A model generated the notes under the pieces. That model made no database searches. It saw only the letters and a program-made list of their open reading frames with translations, and was not told the DNA's origin. 6,235 bases of DNA. It comes from Gemmatimonadota bacterium. GTDB lineage: Bacteria; Gemmatimonadota; Gemmatimonadetes; Gemmatimonadales; GWC2-71-9. Of the stretch, positions 5,330 through 6,235 are shown piece after piece. Made by a program: the position numbers and the translations under genes. The stretch is from NCBI GenBank assembly GCA_016880225.1, contig JAEHDT010000056.1, forward strand, positions 1 through 6,235. Direction: 5' to 3'. Within the stretch, counting starts at the first letter, position 1; each line of letters begins with the position of its first letter.

Positions 5330-5342
5330 TGAACATCGGCAA
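5314..5342 (-). promoter_or_regulatory. Putative promoter of the SDR gene
   Basis: On the minus strand TTGCCG (5342-5337), 17 bases, TAAGTT (5319-5314), then seven bases to the TTG at 5306. TAAGTT fits TAnnnT. The -10 falls in the centre of the 22-bp palindrome, suggesting repression by occlusion. Confidence 0.4.
5319..5336. promoter_or_regulatory. Second inverted repeat overlapping the operator
   Basis: ATGTTC (5319-5324) and GAACAT (5331-5336) are exact reverse complements around six bases. The GTTC of its left arm is also the right arm of the 22-bp palindrome, so the two sites could not be occupied independently. It may be a secondary or competing site. Confidence 0.35.
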
Positions 5343-5357
5343 GGCGCGGCGTAACTT
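5329..5357 (+). promoter_or_regulatory. Putative promoter of cstA
   Basis: TTGAAC (5329-5334) is followed by 17 bases and TAACTT (5352-5357), then seven bases to the ATG at 5365. TAACTT fits TAnnnT, the -10 form found seven or so bases ahead of leaderless starts in Deinococcus and actinobacteria. Only AGG at 5358-5360, too close to the ATG, could serve as ribosome-binding site. Confidence 0.5.
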
Positions 5358-5364
5358 AGGCCCC

Positions 5365-6235
5365 ATGAAACGGCTCGCCTCGCAGGCTTTGTGGGGCGGC
5401 GTGGCCGTCCTCGGGGCGGCCGCGTTCGGCGTGCTCGCGCTGGCCCGCGGCGAGACGGTGAACGCGGCGTGGCTGCTCACGGCCGCCGTGTGCAGCTACG
5501 CGATCGGCTACCGCTTCTACTCGAAGTTCCTCGCTACCCGCGTGTTCGCGCTCGACGACCGCCGCGCCACCCCCGCGGAGCGGCACGACAACGGGCGCGA
5601 CTTCGTCCCCACCAACAAGTGGGTACTGTACGGACACCACTTCGCCGCCATCGCCGGCGCGGGACCGCTGGTCGGTCCGGTGCTGGCCGCGCAGTTCGGC
5701 TACCTCCCCGGCACCCTGTGGCTCGTGATCGGCGTGGTGCTGGGGGGCGCGGTGCAGGACTTCGTGATCCTGTTCTGCTCGCTGCGCCGCGACGGCAAGT
5801 CGCTCGGCCAGATGGCCAAGGAGGAAGTGAACCCGGCGGCGGGCGCGACCGCGATGCTGGCGGTGCTGTTCATCATGATCATCCTGCTCGCGGTGCTGGC
5901 GCTGATCGTCGTCAACGCCCTGAAGGCGTCGCCGTGGGGACTGTTCACCATCGCGTGTACCATCCCGATCGCGCTCCTGATGGGTTGGTGGATGAAGGTG
6001 TGGCGGCCGGGCCGGGTGGGTGAAGCGTCGGTTGCCGGCGCGGTGCTGCTGCTCGCGGCGCTCGCGGGCGGGGGCTACGTCGCCGGCCACCCGAGCCTCG
6101 CCGCCGCGTTCACCCACTCGGGCGTCGCGATCACGTGGATGATGATCGCCTACGGCTTCGTGGCGTCGGTGCTCCCCGTGTGGATGTTGCTGGCGCCGCG
6201 CGACTACCTGTCCACGTTCCTCAAGATCACGGCGA
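5365..6235 (+). CDS. cstA: CstA-family carbon starvation protein / pyruvate transporter, N-terminal part
   Basis: The frame runs open from the ATG at 5365 to the window end, giving 290 residues; E. coli CstA is about 700, so more than half the gene may lie outside. Family signatures are clear: RDFVPTNKWVLYGHHFAAIAGAGPL starts at residue 78 (split here as RDFVPTNKWVLYG and HHFAAIAGAGPL), then GGAVQDFVILF (127-137), RRDGKSLGQM (141-150) and LPVWMLLAPRDYLSTF (270-285). Hydrophobic segments lie near 9-27, 34-50, 88-108, 114-137, 161-184, 191-209, 221-240 and 256-276, as expected of an inner-membrane transporter. E. coli CstA and BtsT import pyruvate, and CstA has also been linked to peptide uptake; the substrate here is inferred only. 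Only 58 bases separate the ATG from the chosen SDR start, with operator palindromes between. Confidence 0.95.
   Translation, partial: MKRLASQALWGGVAVLGAAAFGVLALARGETVNAAWLLTAAVCSYAIGYRFYSKFLATRVFALDDRRATPAERHDNGRDFVPTNKWVLYGHHFAAIAGAGPLVGPVLAAQFGYLPGTLWLVIGVVLGGAVQDFVILFCSLRRDGKSLGQMAKEEVNPAAGATAMLAVLFIMIILLAVLALIVVNALKASPWGLFTIACTIPIALLMGWWMKVWRPGRVGEASVAGAVLLLAALAGGGYVAGHPSLAAAFTHSGVAITWMMIAYGFVASVLPVWMLLAPRDYLSTFLKITA

Noticed and set aside
5391..6117. Other open frames over cstA on both strands (5391-6023 plus; 5356-6117 minus)
   Set aside because: They are shadows of the CstA frame, which carries unmistakable family motifs throughout.

Overview
The window is GC-rich bacterial chromosome, with coding regions that use G or C almost everywhere at the third codon position. 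The gene set is an NAD-type isocitrate dehydrogenase, a DUF4139 protein, a CstA transporter and a glutaryl-CoA-dehydrogenase-like acyl-CoA dehydrogenase. Several GTG starts and short overlapping genes occur as well. I infer a Gemmatimonadota-like or similar high-GC soil bacterium; no rRNA or marker gene is present to prove this.

Layout, left to right. Positions 1-64 hold the first 21 codons of an acyl-CoA dehydrogenase on the minus strand. Positions 65-212 are non-coding and rich in CCCCGGGG palindromes; they serve as leader of that gene and probable end of the next transcript. Positions 213-4413 form a tightly packed minus-strand operon. In transcription order it contains a lipoprotein of unknown function (4413-3754), an isocitrate/isopropylmalate-family dehydrogenase (3757-2744), a small zinc-ribbon membrane protein (2790-2452), an exported DUF4139 protein (2476-1070) and a calcineurin-like metallophosphoesterase (1073-213). 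Every junction overlaps, two of them by the four bases GTGA, so translation is probably coupled. An SDR oxidoreductase (4446 to about 5306, minus) lies just upstream with its own promoter. From 5365 to the window end, the plus strand encodes the N-terminal 290 residues of a CstA-family (pyruvate/peptide) transporter.

The most interesting spot is the divergent SDR/cstA region at about 5304-5367. It holds a perfect 22-bp palindrome whose core TCGAAC-N4-GTTCGA matches the LexA (SOS) box of Actinobacteria and Firmicutes, and a second palindrome shares one arm with it. Back-to-back promoter-like elements flank and overlap these operators. Three promoters in the window share one layout: -35, 17 bases, -10, 7 bases, start codon. 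This suggests leaderless transcription.

No tRNA, rRNA, CRISPR array, insertion sequence or attachment site was seen. No gene-free stretch exceeds 300 bases.
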